64,000 nt of DNA from Siphonodentalium dalli (Eukaryota > Mollusca > Scaphopoda > Gadilida > Siphonodentaliidae), in the NCBI GenBank assembly GCA_032622095.1, contig CP136063.1, positions 91,303,980-91,367,979 of the forward strand. The letters run 5' to 3'. Of the stretch, positions 37,701-52,700 are shown piece by piece; the stretch's first letter is position 1, and every line of letters begins with the position of its first letter. A program made the translations under genes and the position numbers. Below the pieces are notes generated by a model. That model saw only the letters and a list, made by a program, of their open reading frames with translations, did not search any database and was not told where the DNA came from.

Positions 37701-40700
37701 ATTGTGAGTCACCTAGGGAACATGCACACCAAAATATATAAACACATTTGGTCTTTAATATGGAGAAGAAAACAATTGTTGAAAGACAGATGGATAGACA
37801 TCCCAACAGATAGATGGATAGAAGGACTGCCTGACAGACAGAAGACAAATTCAATCCAATATACCCCCCAATTTTTCTTCACCTGGACACCTGGATAAGT
37901 GGTGGTTAAGAAAATAATATGAAACAGCCAAGCCTGAATTTAGTGTCTGACATTTGCAGAATGAGGTCCCCAAAAGGTGAATTGAATGACACTATTCCGC
38001 AAGGCAGGCTAGCATCACTGAATTCACACTCAGTCTGATTAGGCCTCAACTGCCATGGGAAACCTAGAAACAGATTGAAGTTCTACTGTTGAAGTTGGTG
38101 ATTCTAGCCTGCTGTACAGGGTAGCAACACTAAATCACCCCCTGGGGACCTCATTCTGCAAATGTCAGACACACTAAATTCAGGCTTGAGAAAATAATTT
38201 TGTTTTAATTTGATAATAACAACAAGCACCATTGCTAGTGCAGTGTTTACACAAACCTGTCCAATAACATTCTAATCTCTAATCTGTCATTCTGATCTCA
38301 ATTAATGACCTGACTGTGTGTCTCTATGAAGCTGAGTCCTCTTGTAGATATAATATTGGCAGATATAATAACTGCTTCTGGAGAGAGGTAAGTTGTGATA
38401 TGATATGGGTGAAGGGGCTGTTGGCAGGGTGGGGTCCTGGGTCATGTGAGGGTGGGGGGTGGGTAATGGAAAGTTTCTGTGATTTCATTGAAGACTGAAG
38501 TTTCATAACTCAGAGGATGTTATAATTATGTGAGTTTTTCAAATTTTATAACATGTTATAAAAAAAAATTATTAAAAAAATTTTGTGTGTTAAATTGAGC
38601 AAGGAGTTAAATCTGAATATTTTTTTTTGGGGTTTTTTTTTTTTTTAGTTATGTCACTGGCTCCGCCAACATTCGACACAGTGACCTCATTTGAACAAAT
38701 CTGAACCACAGTCACCCAAGGTACCCTCATACCAAATATGAACCCATTCGGCCCGACAACTTCAGAAAAGAAGTCGTTTTAAGAATTACTATGTGGAAAA
38801 ATAGTTATGGTCCTGACATCAAAACTATTTGACTTGGTGACCTCATTTGAACAAATCTGAATGAGAGTCACCTAGGGAACATCCACACCAAATATGAACC
38901 AATTCGGTATGATGGTTTCAGAGGAGAAGATGCTTAAAAAAAGTTTGACGGACGGACGGACGGACAGACGGACAGACGGACGCACGGACGGACGACGGAC
39001 GAGGAGTGATGACTATAGCTCCACCGGAGACTTCGTCTCAGGTGAGCTAAAAATAGATGGAATTTGTTTTTATTTTCATTAAAGACATATTATGCACTTG
39101 TTCGGGTATCTCAAACTGTTAAGTTAGTATTCAGGTACAAGGCCAACTGGGGGATGTAGCATTCTACTAACATAGCGAATATCTGAAGCAAATCGACGTA
39201 TAACTCCAAAGAAAACATCGTCTGAACTATGCTCAAATGGTAATATTTACTTCTAGATTAGGGATGCAACATTTGGCGATAAACTTACGAAAATAATTTC
39301 ACCATCGTGAGTCACTGCATTTCATTAATATATAAGAATGATGGTCAGTGTTGTCAATTTGGATATAATATTTGTAAAATATAACTACTTTGAGGAAGAT
39401 AATTCACCATTTCTATTTTATTACCCTACCGGAGTGTTTAACATCACTTTAATAATAACTCTCCAATAACGAGATTGTTATGTAAATATTACTGTTACAG
39501 TGACATTACCGACCAATTTCCAATTAATCCAATAAGTCATTGATAAATTAAGAACAAAGTTTATATATTTTTCATGTTCTTCATTGTGGTGTTGTTTTTA
39601 TAGACTTTTATATTTTTTGCACATTTACAGTTTTACACACTGCGAGTGCTTTGGGTAATAGTATATAGTATAATGATAGAATGGATGCAATATTTTCCAC
39701 AAAACACACTTTGTGTGACCCCAGCGTTTGTTTATATACAGCACATAAAGAGTGAGTAAACACTCAAAACCGTGACCCATTCAACACCGAAATCATGATT
39801 GGCCAGGAATAGCGAGCGCTAGTGCAGTCTCGCCGGTGTTGAGTCTTGCTTATCACGTACTCTTTACAAACTGTACTGTAACATAACATGGCTTTTGTTT
39901 TCATAACTTAGCATTCAAACTTGACAATAACGTACTATTCATGCAATATTTATGATCGGTATAAGAAAAAACTATGTCTACATTTTAATATTCTTTCTTT
40001 TTATGGCAATTTGAACAGATGAGACTATTTTAACAGCAATACCCACCGCAAAGACCATCCGTCTCTTTAAGCAATAATAAATAGGCTACATGTAAAAATG
40101 CAAAACAAGCAAACATGTCAGCAATAGAATTGATTCCACACTCAGACTTAGGGTCAATCAAGCCTTGAAATAGGGTGTCTGTCATTTGCAGAATGAGGTC
40201 CCCAGAGGGTGAATTTAGTGATGCTACCACGCATAGCAGGCTAGCATCACCAAATTCACCCTCTGGGGACCTCATTCTGCTTACACCTCAGCAGAATGAG
40301 GTTCCCAGAGGGTGAATTTGGTGATGCTAGCCCACTATGCGGGGTAGCATCACTAAATTCACCCTCTGGGGGACCTCATCTGAAAATGACAGACACCCTA
40401 TTTCAAGGCTTGGGGTCAATTAGGGCTGTGTTCTTTATTCTGGAGCTTCTTTTTTTTTAAGGTTGAGTTTAGTGGAGTTTAGTGCAGATTCAGTCTTACT
40501 CACAATTTATTGCCAGAAAATATTAATAGGTAAATAACTGACCTTGAGGATACCCTGTATGTCGAGCATATCAGCTCCGACTGGATGTTGCTTCAGACAC
40601 TCTCTGTTAGCTAAATAAAATGAATTTTCAATAATAAGGCCATTCCATTACCAAATCGGAAGAGAGCTATAACCTAGATTAGGCTTAACCCTTTCAGTGC

Positions 40701-43700
40701 CAAGTCCGATTTTTGTATCAACCCATATTTCCTGTAAGAGCTCTTTCCATCAATGTATCACATTATTATAATCAATAAATTTGAAAAATGATCAAGGAAA
40801 TATGGGTTGATACAAAAATCGGACTTGGCACTGAAAGGTTTCAACACATTTTAATAGTTTGGAAAATGAAAATTGTTCTAATTCTTTTTGAGCTAAATTA
40901 GCCAATTTCTAAATTATTATTTACAGCAAATTACAAAATTGTTGTCACAATTGTGCTCAACTAGGGTCTTTGATGGCCAGAAAATTCATTTGGCAAATTG
41001 TTCGGCCATTTCTGAGTTAATAGGTCATATTTCAAAAAGTTAAGCCAATCTAAAAAAACAAAACAAAATCTGAGGCACACCGATAGCATGAACCCTGTGG
41101 TCAATTATATTTGAAATGAATCGATCACTCAACTTATACTCTTATAACTAAATCAGAGATTTCATTTAAGTAATTAAATGTTAACCCTTTCATGACAGGA
41201 GCTGCGCTGGTGCAGCATTAAAGGCCCTGTGCCAGACTGCCAGTGCATTCTCTTATAAATGCAAGTCTCCCATAGATTGCCTCGCATATAAAAGAGAATG
41301 CGCTGGCTTACAACATCAAGGTAGATGTTGTTAGGCCAATGTATTTATTCTCTTATATATGTGAAGCTCCCATAGGGAGACTGGCATATATAAGAGAATG
41401 CATTGGCACAGGGTTTTCGCAAAATTTCAGGAAGCTCCAGTCATGGAAGGTTAACACTTTCATGACAGGAGCTGCGCCGGGGCAGCATTAAAGATCCTGT
41501 GCCAGCACATTCTCTTATATAAAACAGAATGTACTGACTTACAAGGCCAAGGTCAATATTGTTAGGCCAATGTATTATCTTATATATGCAAGGCTCCGTA
41601 TGTCAGAGAATGCATTGGCACAGGGTTTACGCCAGTCTGCACTCAGAGGAAAAAGATATGAAATATTGTGTCTGATTCCTTCTCCATTCAAATATATTAC
41701 ACCATAGAAACATTCCATCCAATCAAATTAGAGTGACAAAGGAACATGCACCAATGAGAATCGAGTATCAGGGATTCCTGGAAATTCTCGGTTCGATTGT
41801 CAGTTTTCATTGTCCTGCCTTTGTCTTAAAATAAAATTAAAAATATCAATTGCGCATGTTTACACTTGTAAATTCTAATGGTATGTATATTGGGCAATTG
41901 TTCCCATATATACTAATTGAATCCCATATCACAGAACATTTTCAAAGCCAAATACATCAGAGAAAGATATAGACACTTTTGCAAAATTACTTCTGACGAC
42001 AGCTATGTGCTGCCTTTTTAGATTTGTTTTTAACAAAAGATATCACATGTGGCAACTCAAGAGTGGTGACTACCGAGTAACATTATGACCGATCACGCGT
42101 GAAGAACGTGCGCATGGTGTAAAAGTCTTTGACTTGTGATTGAATACTTATAAGTTGCGACAATGAACAGAATTGCGATGGTTAAATATAATTTAGATTC
42201 ATGGATAATAATTGCTGTCATATATTTGTCCGAGATTTCCCATTGGACATGCCTATTGTGCAGCCATTGTTACAACATGTTTCGAAACCGTATTAATTTA
42301 GTGTAAATCATTTCTACTTTTAGAGTGCGCGACATCACCGCATATTAATATAGCTTGGGGATGCCGATTCGCCTTAGTACCGGTAATGAGGTCGTATGCG
42401 GAAGTAATCAGACGATCGAACGTAATGTTCTGATCGGCTTGAGGGACACAGACTGGGTTTTCGCAAAATTTCAGGAATCTCCAGTCATGGAAGGGTTAAC
42501 AGCTTCATGCTCAGCCACTGTTTCTCACCTTCTTCAACAATATATTCCTCGGTCACCTCATCCATGGAGTGACTGGCGATAAGAGGTGGCCGAAATCCCG
42601 GTCTCGGACTAGCATTAGGTGACGAGTCGTGTGATCGGGACCCACCAGCCTCACCATCACCAGCCAGAGGTGACTGTCCCCACGCCTTCACACGGAACTT
42701 ATCTGCATGAATAGTATATTCAATTTACTTCATAATTAGTAATAGTTATGCAGTATATTACTCGTTAGTAACACTCAAGCATGGAAATTTCTTTTACTAT
42801 ATGCTTGCCCTATAAAAGAGCAGGAATTTTCCGAAACGTACATCATTGTATTTATCTCTTAGAAGCCACAGTGAAATACGATGTCGTTATTTCACTCTAG
42901 TGTTATTTCACAGTCGCTTATCGACATCCAATTATCGATTGATCATGTAAGTGTCACCAGCAATTCGGGATTTTTGATTGGCTAGCCACAACTTATCACA
43001 CACCGGCCATGCAGCTGTGACCCGGCGGTGACGTGGGATTTTTTATATTTCGACTGTGGTGACACAGAGACTTGTTAGTTTTTTTTTACGTGTTTCTTTC
43101 TTTGCACAAGTCTTGTTGATTTATCTAGGTAATTGGGCACTTATATTTGTAGGAAGTATTCTTCCTAGTATTGCTGTACTATTAAAAATAAAGATGCAGC
43201 ATATCCTAGCAACTTTGAGCTTTAATAATGTGCATATAATAAAAAGAATACTTAAGTTTTTTGTCTGAATACCTGAAACATCTCATTCGTGTCTGGAAAG
43301 AAATATAGAATTTTCACTCGTAGTTGCGCCGCTCATGAAAATTTGATATTTCTCTCCAGATACTCATGAGATATTTTGTTATTCAAACAAAAACTGTAAG
43401 TATTCTCTATATACTCGGCACCAATTGGTTTGTGACGGTCATTCATAATTTTGTGCCAGTCATATAAATTTTCAAAAAGTATACAATATTTGTTACGGGA
43501 TTTAGTAAATCAATTAGATGCGTAAAACTTATAAAAAAAAAAAAAATAGGTGATTTTTCTCAACTTTGTTTGATACCAGCTATCATACATGTAACCTGCG
43601 GTAGCGGGCATTTCATCAAAAATGAATAACTTTATCTCATTAATAAAGCATGCAATGTTGTTTGTTTTCATTTTTGGTTACACAAGCGATAGGTAAAAGT

Positions 43701-46700
43701 AAATATGCATGTTATCAAGGCATTGAAAATAAGTAGTTTGTTACAAGTAACAAATTTATATGTTGAATCAACAAAATATTGCCAAATTGTATAGTTGCAT
43801 GATACATAAATGATTACCATTCATAATGACAGGTACAATCAAACATGCACTGGTCATTTCAGTATTTCAGCAGGTCATTGACCATGATGCTTATTTCCAG
43901 TCTTGGTAACACTGTCAGGCTATCGTCCTACCACCATTTAGATGAGCACATGAAACATAGTGAGCAACGGATGACCTTCCCACCAGCTAAAGAGTCCTTC
44001 TAAATTTATTTATGTTTCCAATATACAGTAATGCTCTAAGTAATCGACTCCTTAACCACAGCAGAATTATGGGTAACTTTTCAGGATTTAGTCGGAAATA
44101 TGGCTTGTTGCCATTCATCGGAAAGCTCTCGGGGAGAGCTTTCTGATGAATGGCAACAAGCCATATTTCCGACTAAATCCTGAAACGTTACCCATAATTC
44201 TGCTATGGTTAAGGGGTCGATTACTTAGGGCTTTACTGTATTATGTGTTGATTAACCTCTGTTCTGATCATTGATTGCATTTCATCAAAGAGAAATATCA
44301 CTTTAATATGGAACATTATGTCATTTTTAAAGGTACTCAATCTGATCAGACCCTCCTAAATTACTATTTCTTTGGCTTCGGGAGTAAAAAATATTTGATT
44401 CGAGTCGAGGAACCCACCCATCAAAGCTCAGAGTGATCAGATATCGATTTTTGAAGTTTGTTATTTCTTGAGATCTGCAGTATAACCACTTGATTTTAGA
44501 GTTATCCATCTTCATCCGCAAGACCGTCTGTTTCTGGGCCACTTATTATTGCACATCTCGAGAAATAACATACTTGAAAAATCTATATCTGATCACTCTG
44601 AGCTTTGATGGGTGGGTTCCTCGACTCAAACATTTTTTACCCCCGAAGCCAAAGAAATAGTAATTTAGGAGTGTCTGATTGGACTGAATACCTTTAAAGA
44701 AGATGTAACATATATATGGTAACAGAAACATAATTTTTTCATCAAAGCTGTATCAAAATATGTGTGGTTATTAGTACAAGAAGCGTACCTTTCCTGAGGT
44801 GTGGTGAACCTTCTGGATCGTTAGATTTTCTACTATCTGTATCTCTGAAAATAGATAAAAAATATGCAGAATGAGGTCCCCAGAGGGTAAATTTAGTGAT
44901 GCTACTCCGCAGTGGGCTAGAATCGCCAAATTCACACTCCTGGGATCTCATCCTGCTTAGGCCTCCTCTTCTGGGAAGTATCTATAGTCTCAAATTAACA
45001 TTACTTTTAGTTACTTTTCCCCTTCTGTTCAGTTTCTATATCCCTTAATTTTCAGAATATAAAATGCATGATTGAGGTGACTAATGAACATCACCAACTT
45101 CAACTATGGAACTTCAAACTGATCCTAGGTCTCCCATAGCTGTTGAGGCCAAAGCAGAATGAGGTTCCAAGAGGGTTAATTTGGTGATGCTACCCTGCCG
45201 TGCGGGATAGTGTCACTAAACTCACCCTCTGTGGAACTATATTCAGACTTGAACCTGGCACAGTATCATTCACTTTTCAAGGTTATGCCCTCTTTTGAAA
45301 GAACATCATCATCATGTTAACACTAAATAGCTTAAAAGTTCCGTCCGAAAATAGGACCATATCATTGAAATGAAGCTTAAGACAGTTATTATTCATTTTT
45401 GTGATGCCACAATTTCACGAAATACTACATTACCACGAACATAAATAAATGTTGATATATTACATCTTATTTACTTTAACCCTTTCAAGATGGGAGTTGT
45501 GCTGGTGCAGCATTAAAGATACTGTGCCTGTGCATTCTCTTATATATGTGAGTCTCCCGTTGGGAGCCTCGCAAATATAAGGGAATAAGGGAATGTACTG
45601 GCTTACAAGGTCAAGGTAAATATTGTAAGGACAAAGGCTCCGTATGGGGGACTCGCACATGGTTTTCGCGAAATTTCAGAAAGTTCCAGTAATGAACGGG
45701 TTTAATGAAGAACATTTATACATAAAATTGCTAGGGCGCAAACTAAGTTCTATCTTTTGAGTCACCAAATTAAATTAAAATTGAGTAACTTAGTAATTCT
45801 GAAGACCACTTAAGTATTTTATGTGGCATCATTGAAATATCACATCAAATTTCTAGTACCTTTGCGAAACATATGGCTCAAACACGAAATTTGATGACTG
45901 CGGAGGTGTGGTAGATGCTTCGGGCAGTCTGCGTACGAACTCTGCATACTGTAAGCCTGGAACATAATGGCGGCTAGTCTCGCGGAGTGTTTGGCACTGG
46001 ATTGGAATCGGGGCAGCAACCGTTTGCAGGGTCTGGAAATATTCCACTGTCACCTAAAGAAATAAAAGGTCAATAAAGTCAGTCTTAAATTTCTTAATAT
46101 ATATTTTGCATGCTCTCCCTTAATACATACTGCAGTTGAAGATTATAGTTTAGCAAGGGAAGTCGAACTGTCTTATTAAAGCATTGTTCGGTATAACTTG
46201 TCATAAGTTGCTTGTTAAGTACGATAACTTAGACAATTAGATATTTGGTGTACCAATTTGTATTGTATTAAAATATAGTGTAACTGATTTCACTTGGGTT
46301 AAGCGCTTCAGGTGAATTGTCACTGTAGTTGAAGCTGAATTTTCATAAAGTGCATTGATATTCATATACTTAATGCACATATGACCAATGTTACCCCCCC
46401 CCCCCCCCCCCCCCCCCCCAACAACAAAACGTTGCCCTACTGTCTTGCAGCATCATTTTTTACACACCTTTTTATGTCACTTCACAGATATAATAAATAG
46501 GAACTTGACAGGAAAAACATCTCACTTGCACAAACGTTATGGCAAGATCTCGCTAATTATAGATCTCTCCCGCCTCCCACTAATTTTCAGAACATAGTAC
46601 TAAAGCGTCTCTGACAGGCAGGTTTACAGTGTGAAAATCTTCATAACATCAACATAAAATGTCAAGTAACTTGCGAGTTACCTTATAATCCCAGCTTTCT

Positions 46701-49700
46701 GCGCATACAAAAACTTATTTTGATTTGTCGAAATTCCCCCATGTGGTGTAAAAGAAAAACTTTTTAAAACAATTTTTACAGCCTGTTTGATTTGGTTTAT
46801 TGACTGACATAAAAGATGTAAATGGCCCGGTTTGTTGAGTAAAGGATTAAATATGTTTCGGTAAAGAATAAAGAGTCCATCACATGAGCCTTGTTGTTAC
46901 CACGCTAAGAGTTCAATAAATATGGTTATGAAGACTGTAATCAAGGTAAATCATAAAGGCTATGTTAAATTAACACTTGAGCATCAAACTTCTATGATAT
47001 TATAAGGATTTTTATACAATACAGGAAGTTATTGATGGTACAGTCAATTCCGCTTTATTGCATAGCGTCGGTGCATGACCTTTCCCATGCATATAACCGA
47101 ATATGCATAAAGCCGAAATCACCCCATTTGAGGTTCTTAAGATTGTTTAGTTTGTACAGTACGTAGTACCACGAAATGGCGAAATAGCGAAATCATTAGA
47201 TTGCTGTATCATATTTTCATCTAATACCTTGTTGTAAATTACTATTATGTCAATAAACTGATTCATTAACATCTTTATTTGTTGTTACATGTATAAAATG
47301 ATTACATACCATCATTATCACACACAAAAAAACATTAAGAAAAAAAAACCATTTTGTAAACGTGTTGTTTTTAATTTCCCATCCCATAATTTTATAGATA
47401 AATATGTATGGGAGGCCAGACCAAACACATTCCTTGTTATTTCCATTACAGAATGGATATGTATGGGAGGCCAAGGAAAGGTCGTTGCGTTTTTGTTTTG
47501 AAGACATGATGAATGATATGCTGTACACTGATAACCAATAGCCTTTATACTGAGAAATGTTTTGATAAAACCCGACAATAAATCATAGTGAACCATTGTT
47601 ACACTAATGAGTTGAAATCATTGTAAAAACACGACACCATGTGTGTCAGGATGAGAAACAAAGACCGTGTTGTTTTAGTCTTTGTGTTTAACTTGGGGAA
47701 ACAGTGATGTCAACCAGCTGTTCAGTTAATGATAAGCCATCACTATGTAAACATGTTTCTATTCATTAAATTATTGTCGGCTCAGAAACAAAGAGATCAC
47801 TGTCGGCCTTCTTTTTGTGTCGGCGACCTTGACACTTTATTGATAGAATTCGCGGAAGCGTCCTTTCACATTCAATAGGAATTCTAACTGCAAGTGTTTA
47901 CAATCGTTTTTATTTTTACACAAAACAAATATACAAGCTTTAATAATTCATATAATTCACACAGAAATAAGGAAACATAGAGGAAATGTTTGTGAGCAGA
48001 AGCATGTTAGAAGAAATAGAAAAGCACTTTCGGTTTCGGTTTCGGTTTAGTTCACTTCCTTGTTGGGGAATTCCCGGGAATCTTCCTTTCACATTGAATT
48101 CTCAGAATTGCAACTGGAACTTCAGGTGTTTACAAACTCAACAAACAACCAAATAAATATTCAAATTTTAATAAATCATACAATTCACAAATAAATATGT
48201 AAACATACAGGAAATGTGTGCCAACAGAAGCATGTTACTGAGAAGAGATAGAAAACCACGTGTGTTATGAAATTGAAAATTGCCGTCTTCGCTCTCGCGA
48301 TGGTCATCTTCAACAACTTTGCATTAAGTTTTCCCATAAAAAACGTTTTTCAAGGTAAATAATTTAACAAATTGCTATAATTTCGACACCATCAGGTGAC
48401 TTTTTACCCCTTCTCATCAACATTTTTGGCGATTTTCGTATGCATAAAAACGGAATAGAGTCCGACCCTTATGCAAATAAACGATTAAAAAATAGTCTTT
48501 TTATGAGAAAATGGTTTGGTGCATGCATATTTTATGCAGATAGCCGAAATATGCATTTAAACGATATGCAATTAACTGAAATTGACTGTATAACCCTTTT
48601 TTAATCAGTAAATCTACTTTTGGTTTATTTTATTTTCAGGTATAGGGGTACTGAGCAGACAGAAATCATTTCTCACTGGTAAAAAGAGAGGTTACATGTA
48701 AGACTGGATTAAATCTTTTTTTATCACCTACATATTTCAGGCTCTAAAATTAACCTGTTTCACATTTTCAAAAGAATGCCTGACAGAAATTTTGGTAACA
48801 TTTTTTTTATATTTTCATAATTGGCCTATATGACGAAAAATCTGTTCTTTAATTTAATTTTTGTTTTAATTTTTATACAGAAATCATAGTACAATTTTGT
48901 TTGATTTTATTTTAATAATTTTCCTGTCCTTGTAACAAAAATAGTTTAAGAATTTTCCTCTTCTCAACTGTCTGGCATTTAACTTTAATGACATATTAGT
49001 TTAGAATTTATTTCTTTTTATAGTATGAGAAAATTATTAGTTGATTGTCCACGATAAGATTGAAAATCAAACTAGTGACCTTATTCCTGACAAATAACTC
49101 ACAAAAATACTGTCAGACATAATGTCAGTCTCAAATACAAATGATTGGACATTCGTGGTTTTGCACGGGACAATGTCCGATGTCAGACAGTTAATTCCAG
49201 GTATGGTTACATATTTCTAGGTGGGACTATGGAGATTCATCAGCAGCACTAACCTGTTTCATCACTTGATCACATAATAGAATCTGTTCTCTTATTCTCG
49301 CCAACAAATCAGCCTGAAAATGAACATCAAAATAACAATTAACCCTTTCGTTCCTAAATGGATTGGAATGTAATGGATGGCTCAGTTTAATAGTGGGCTG
49401 TCCTTTGAGCTACACATTCGATACGGTCGAGGGTTCAAATCCGATATGGTATCAGTCAGAATTTGTGTCGTCATTTGCATTCCCAACACATGTACCATGG
49501 GCATCACGAATCAACCATTAATAGAAACTATCAGGTATCTGAGAATGATTTCAGAAGCAAAAAGAATCTCTTGACAGATTTGAAGAATATGTACTGGGTT
49601 AATTTCGTAGCTCCGCTCATTGTTATGTCATGGCCAGGAATAACACTACGCTAGGTACACTGTCAGATCTAGAGCTGACGCCAATGGCTGTCTGGTTTGC

Positions 49701-52700
49701 AACAATGTGCACATGTTAAAGATCCCTAGACAAATTGGGTGGAAGCACTCATATACTGACTGCAAGCAGTACCAACGAACAAGCAGAAGAATGGTCTCTG
49801 GAATGAACCAATAAGAATGTAATAGTATATATAAGCTTTCAGTAACTTGTGTATAATTTATATATTTTTCATTACCTATAGCCATGATTTAGAATCAAGA
49901 ACTAAAGCATATGTAGAAACAAATAAAATCAGTAAATGAAAGGCTTTGGAGAGGTATGTGCAAATTCTAATTGGTATAAATATACTAGTGCTATTAGCCA
50001 TACCTTTGTCTTTTCAAGTTTTTGTTGTCGATTATTTGCTTCAGCAACACATGCTTGGTATGTAGTCTCAGCCTCTGCAGCCTGAAATAACAGTTAATAC
50101 GTGTGTTAGCAACACCATCGATACATAATCTTACAGATCATAAGTGGCAGCAAATGAATGTGATGTATTATAACACCATCCATGAGAAACACAGATTACA
50201 TATGGGTCAACAAATCAATGTGATGTGCTGTAACACCTTGTATGACAACTTGTGACTCTTGCACCCCCACCCCAGGACTCAACATCACCCCACTAATTTT
50301 CTTCCTTAAGGTCTTCTCTAATTTTGTTCACTTGTTAACAAGAAAAACAAATGGCTGCAAAGACTCCAGACAAGATGTGTCCATCATGGGGGCCATTTTG
50401 CTTGATATGCACCAGGTCTCTTATACTGTCATTATAGTAAATATAATATCACATTCTCTTTTATTTTCCACTTGATTCGTTATGCCAATATACAACCCTT
50501 ACAACTAGCCAAAAATCAGACATCAAAATCCAATATGGCGGCCAAGATGGCAGCTGAAATGTGAAAAATGTATAATTTTCCAACATTTCACCACCTATCG
50601 TTTGTCTCCGAGGGAATACGTAGGCATCTTGGTGGGATTTAAAAAAATTATCATATAGAGGAGTCATTTGTGACACAATGAGATTAAAATATGCATTCCA
50701 GGCTGGATGTTATTGCCCAAAATCATATTCTTCCAAATGCCGGTATAATCCGGTCAAAGTTGTATGGAACATTGATAAAAAGTATTCTTTTGAGTTAGGC
50801 AATTGATAATGTCAAAATGTAAAGATGAAACAGTTCACAAATCATCTATTTGTTCCTATTTAACACTTCTTCAGATGCATAGCGCAGCTAGTAGTATATT
50901 GGGAGAATGAAAACCCAAAATGAATAATCGCAATGTGGCATTTCAAATTCCATTCTCCAGTAAACACTGACAATGTCCTTGGTGCGCCGAATAGTCATAT
51001 TATGACTTACAAGATTCAGAACAACCACCTGTGCTTAATTGTGATTTGCCACTTTCAAAATTATCTGGACCAGCTTCCGTCTGACAGAAACACTATTTGC
51101 AGGCTTGGAGACTGATGAATTCTAAACTTAAAGCTAATCTTACTTTATGTAAGGCCTCCTCCTCCACCTTCTTCCGTTTGTCGACTTTGCTGTTAGACAG
51201 TCCAGATCCAGACTGAGACAACATTTCCTGCTCCGATTTCTGGGCAAGTTCTCGTGCTTTCTCATAATCCTGTTGTCGAGTGATGTATAACGATTGTGCT
51301 TTCTTCAAGTTTGTAACTGCATCTTGCTGAAGAGGAAGCAATCAATTTATAGAAATTACACAGATCAACAGTTGAAACAGAAATTCTGAGCTCAATAATT
51401 ACACAAAACAAGAGGAAGTATTAAGTTCCTGGACATGTTGTGCAAATAGCACATATGGTCACAGATACAATTTCGGAGGAAGTGCATTGCGCTGTTTGAC
51501 AATATTCGAACCCATTTTCTAATTGATATGCTTCTCAATTCTCGGTGAAAGGTCTTCTGTTTATGATGTTGGTTATATCAGAAGAGGAAAAGTAATTACA
51601 AGCAGAGTGAGGTCCCCGGAGGGTGAATTTAGTGACTAAATTCAACCTCTGGGGACCTAATTCTGCAAATGACAGACACACTATTTCATACAGGAACCAT
51701 AAATTCGCAGTACATGTAGATTGTTTTGAAAAACTCTCTGTCCAAATGCATATAAAATATATGGAGCTTGAGACAAGCATTGCTATATTAGAGAAGAACA
51801 CTTACCCATCTGATATCCATTGATAGAGAAGCAAGTTAAAGTAGAAGAAACATATATAAATTGACTTCAAAGCTCAAAGTAGTTTAACCCTTTCATGACT
51901 GGAGCTTCCTGGAATTTTGCGATAACCCTGTGCCAATGCATTCTCTTATATATGAGTCTTCCATAGGGAGCCTCACATATATAAGAGAATACATTAGCCT
52001 AACAATATTTACCTAGATCTTGTAAGTCCCTATGGAAGACTTGCATATATAATAGAAATCACTGGCACAGGATATTTAATGCTGCACCAGCGCAGCTCCT
52101 GTCATGAAATGGTTAACCCTTTCTGTCCCCATTCAGTTTATAAAGTATAAAGACATTGGAAATGGTCTATTCATCTGAAGGGATGTTCAAAAGATTCTGA
52201 TTCATTGGTGGGATATGTTGAGAACTTAATATTTCAACATATCCTAAGCCATCGTATCACCAATGAGTATTTAGTAATGAAAGGGTTAAACTACAATTTA
52301 TCATGATTTTACATTGAATTTGGGAACAAAATATATACTTCAGCCACGCGAAGAGTGAAAATGTGTTATATATTGGTATATAAAGTCGTTAAAAACTTGA
52401 CCATGAATTCAAGTTCAGCAAGGTGTACCTTCATATACTTTTAGGTCACTGGATCTACAAAACAGTGGATTTAGAAATGTTAAATAACAATTTAGCCAAT
52501 AGAATATGCATCTTACGATCATACATAGATAATATGTCCTAAAGAAACACTTACCATTCGTTTCACTTCTTTAGCCCAAGTATCTTTGACAGTTTTGCGG
52601 ACTTTGTCATGTTCTGCTCTTCTTGCTGACAAAGGCTAAAAAAGGAATTCAATAGATATGACTGCAGTTGTTTAAACATAATTTATTATACACTCAACAG

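Noticed and set aside
46388-46597. Open frame beginning with a proline run
   Set aside because: The proline run is the C26 homopolymer; the rest has no coding character.
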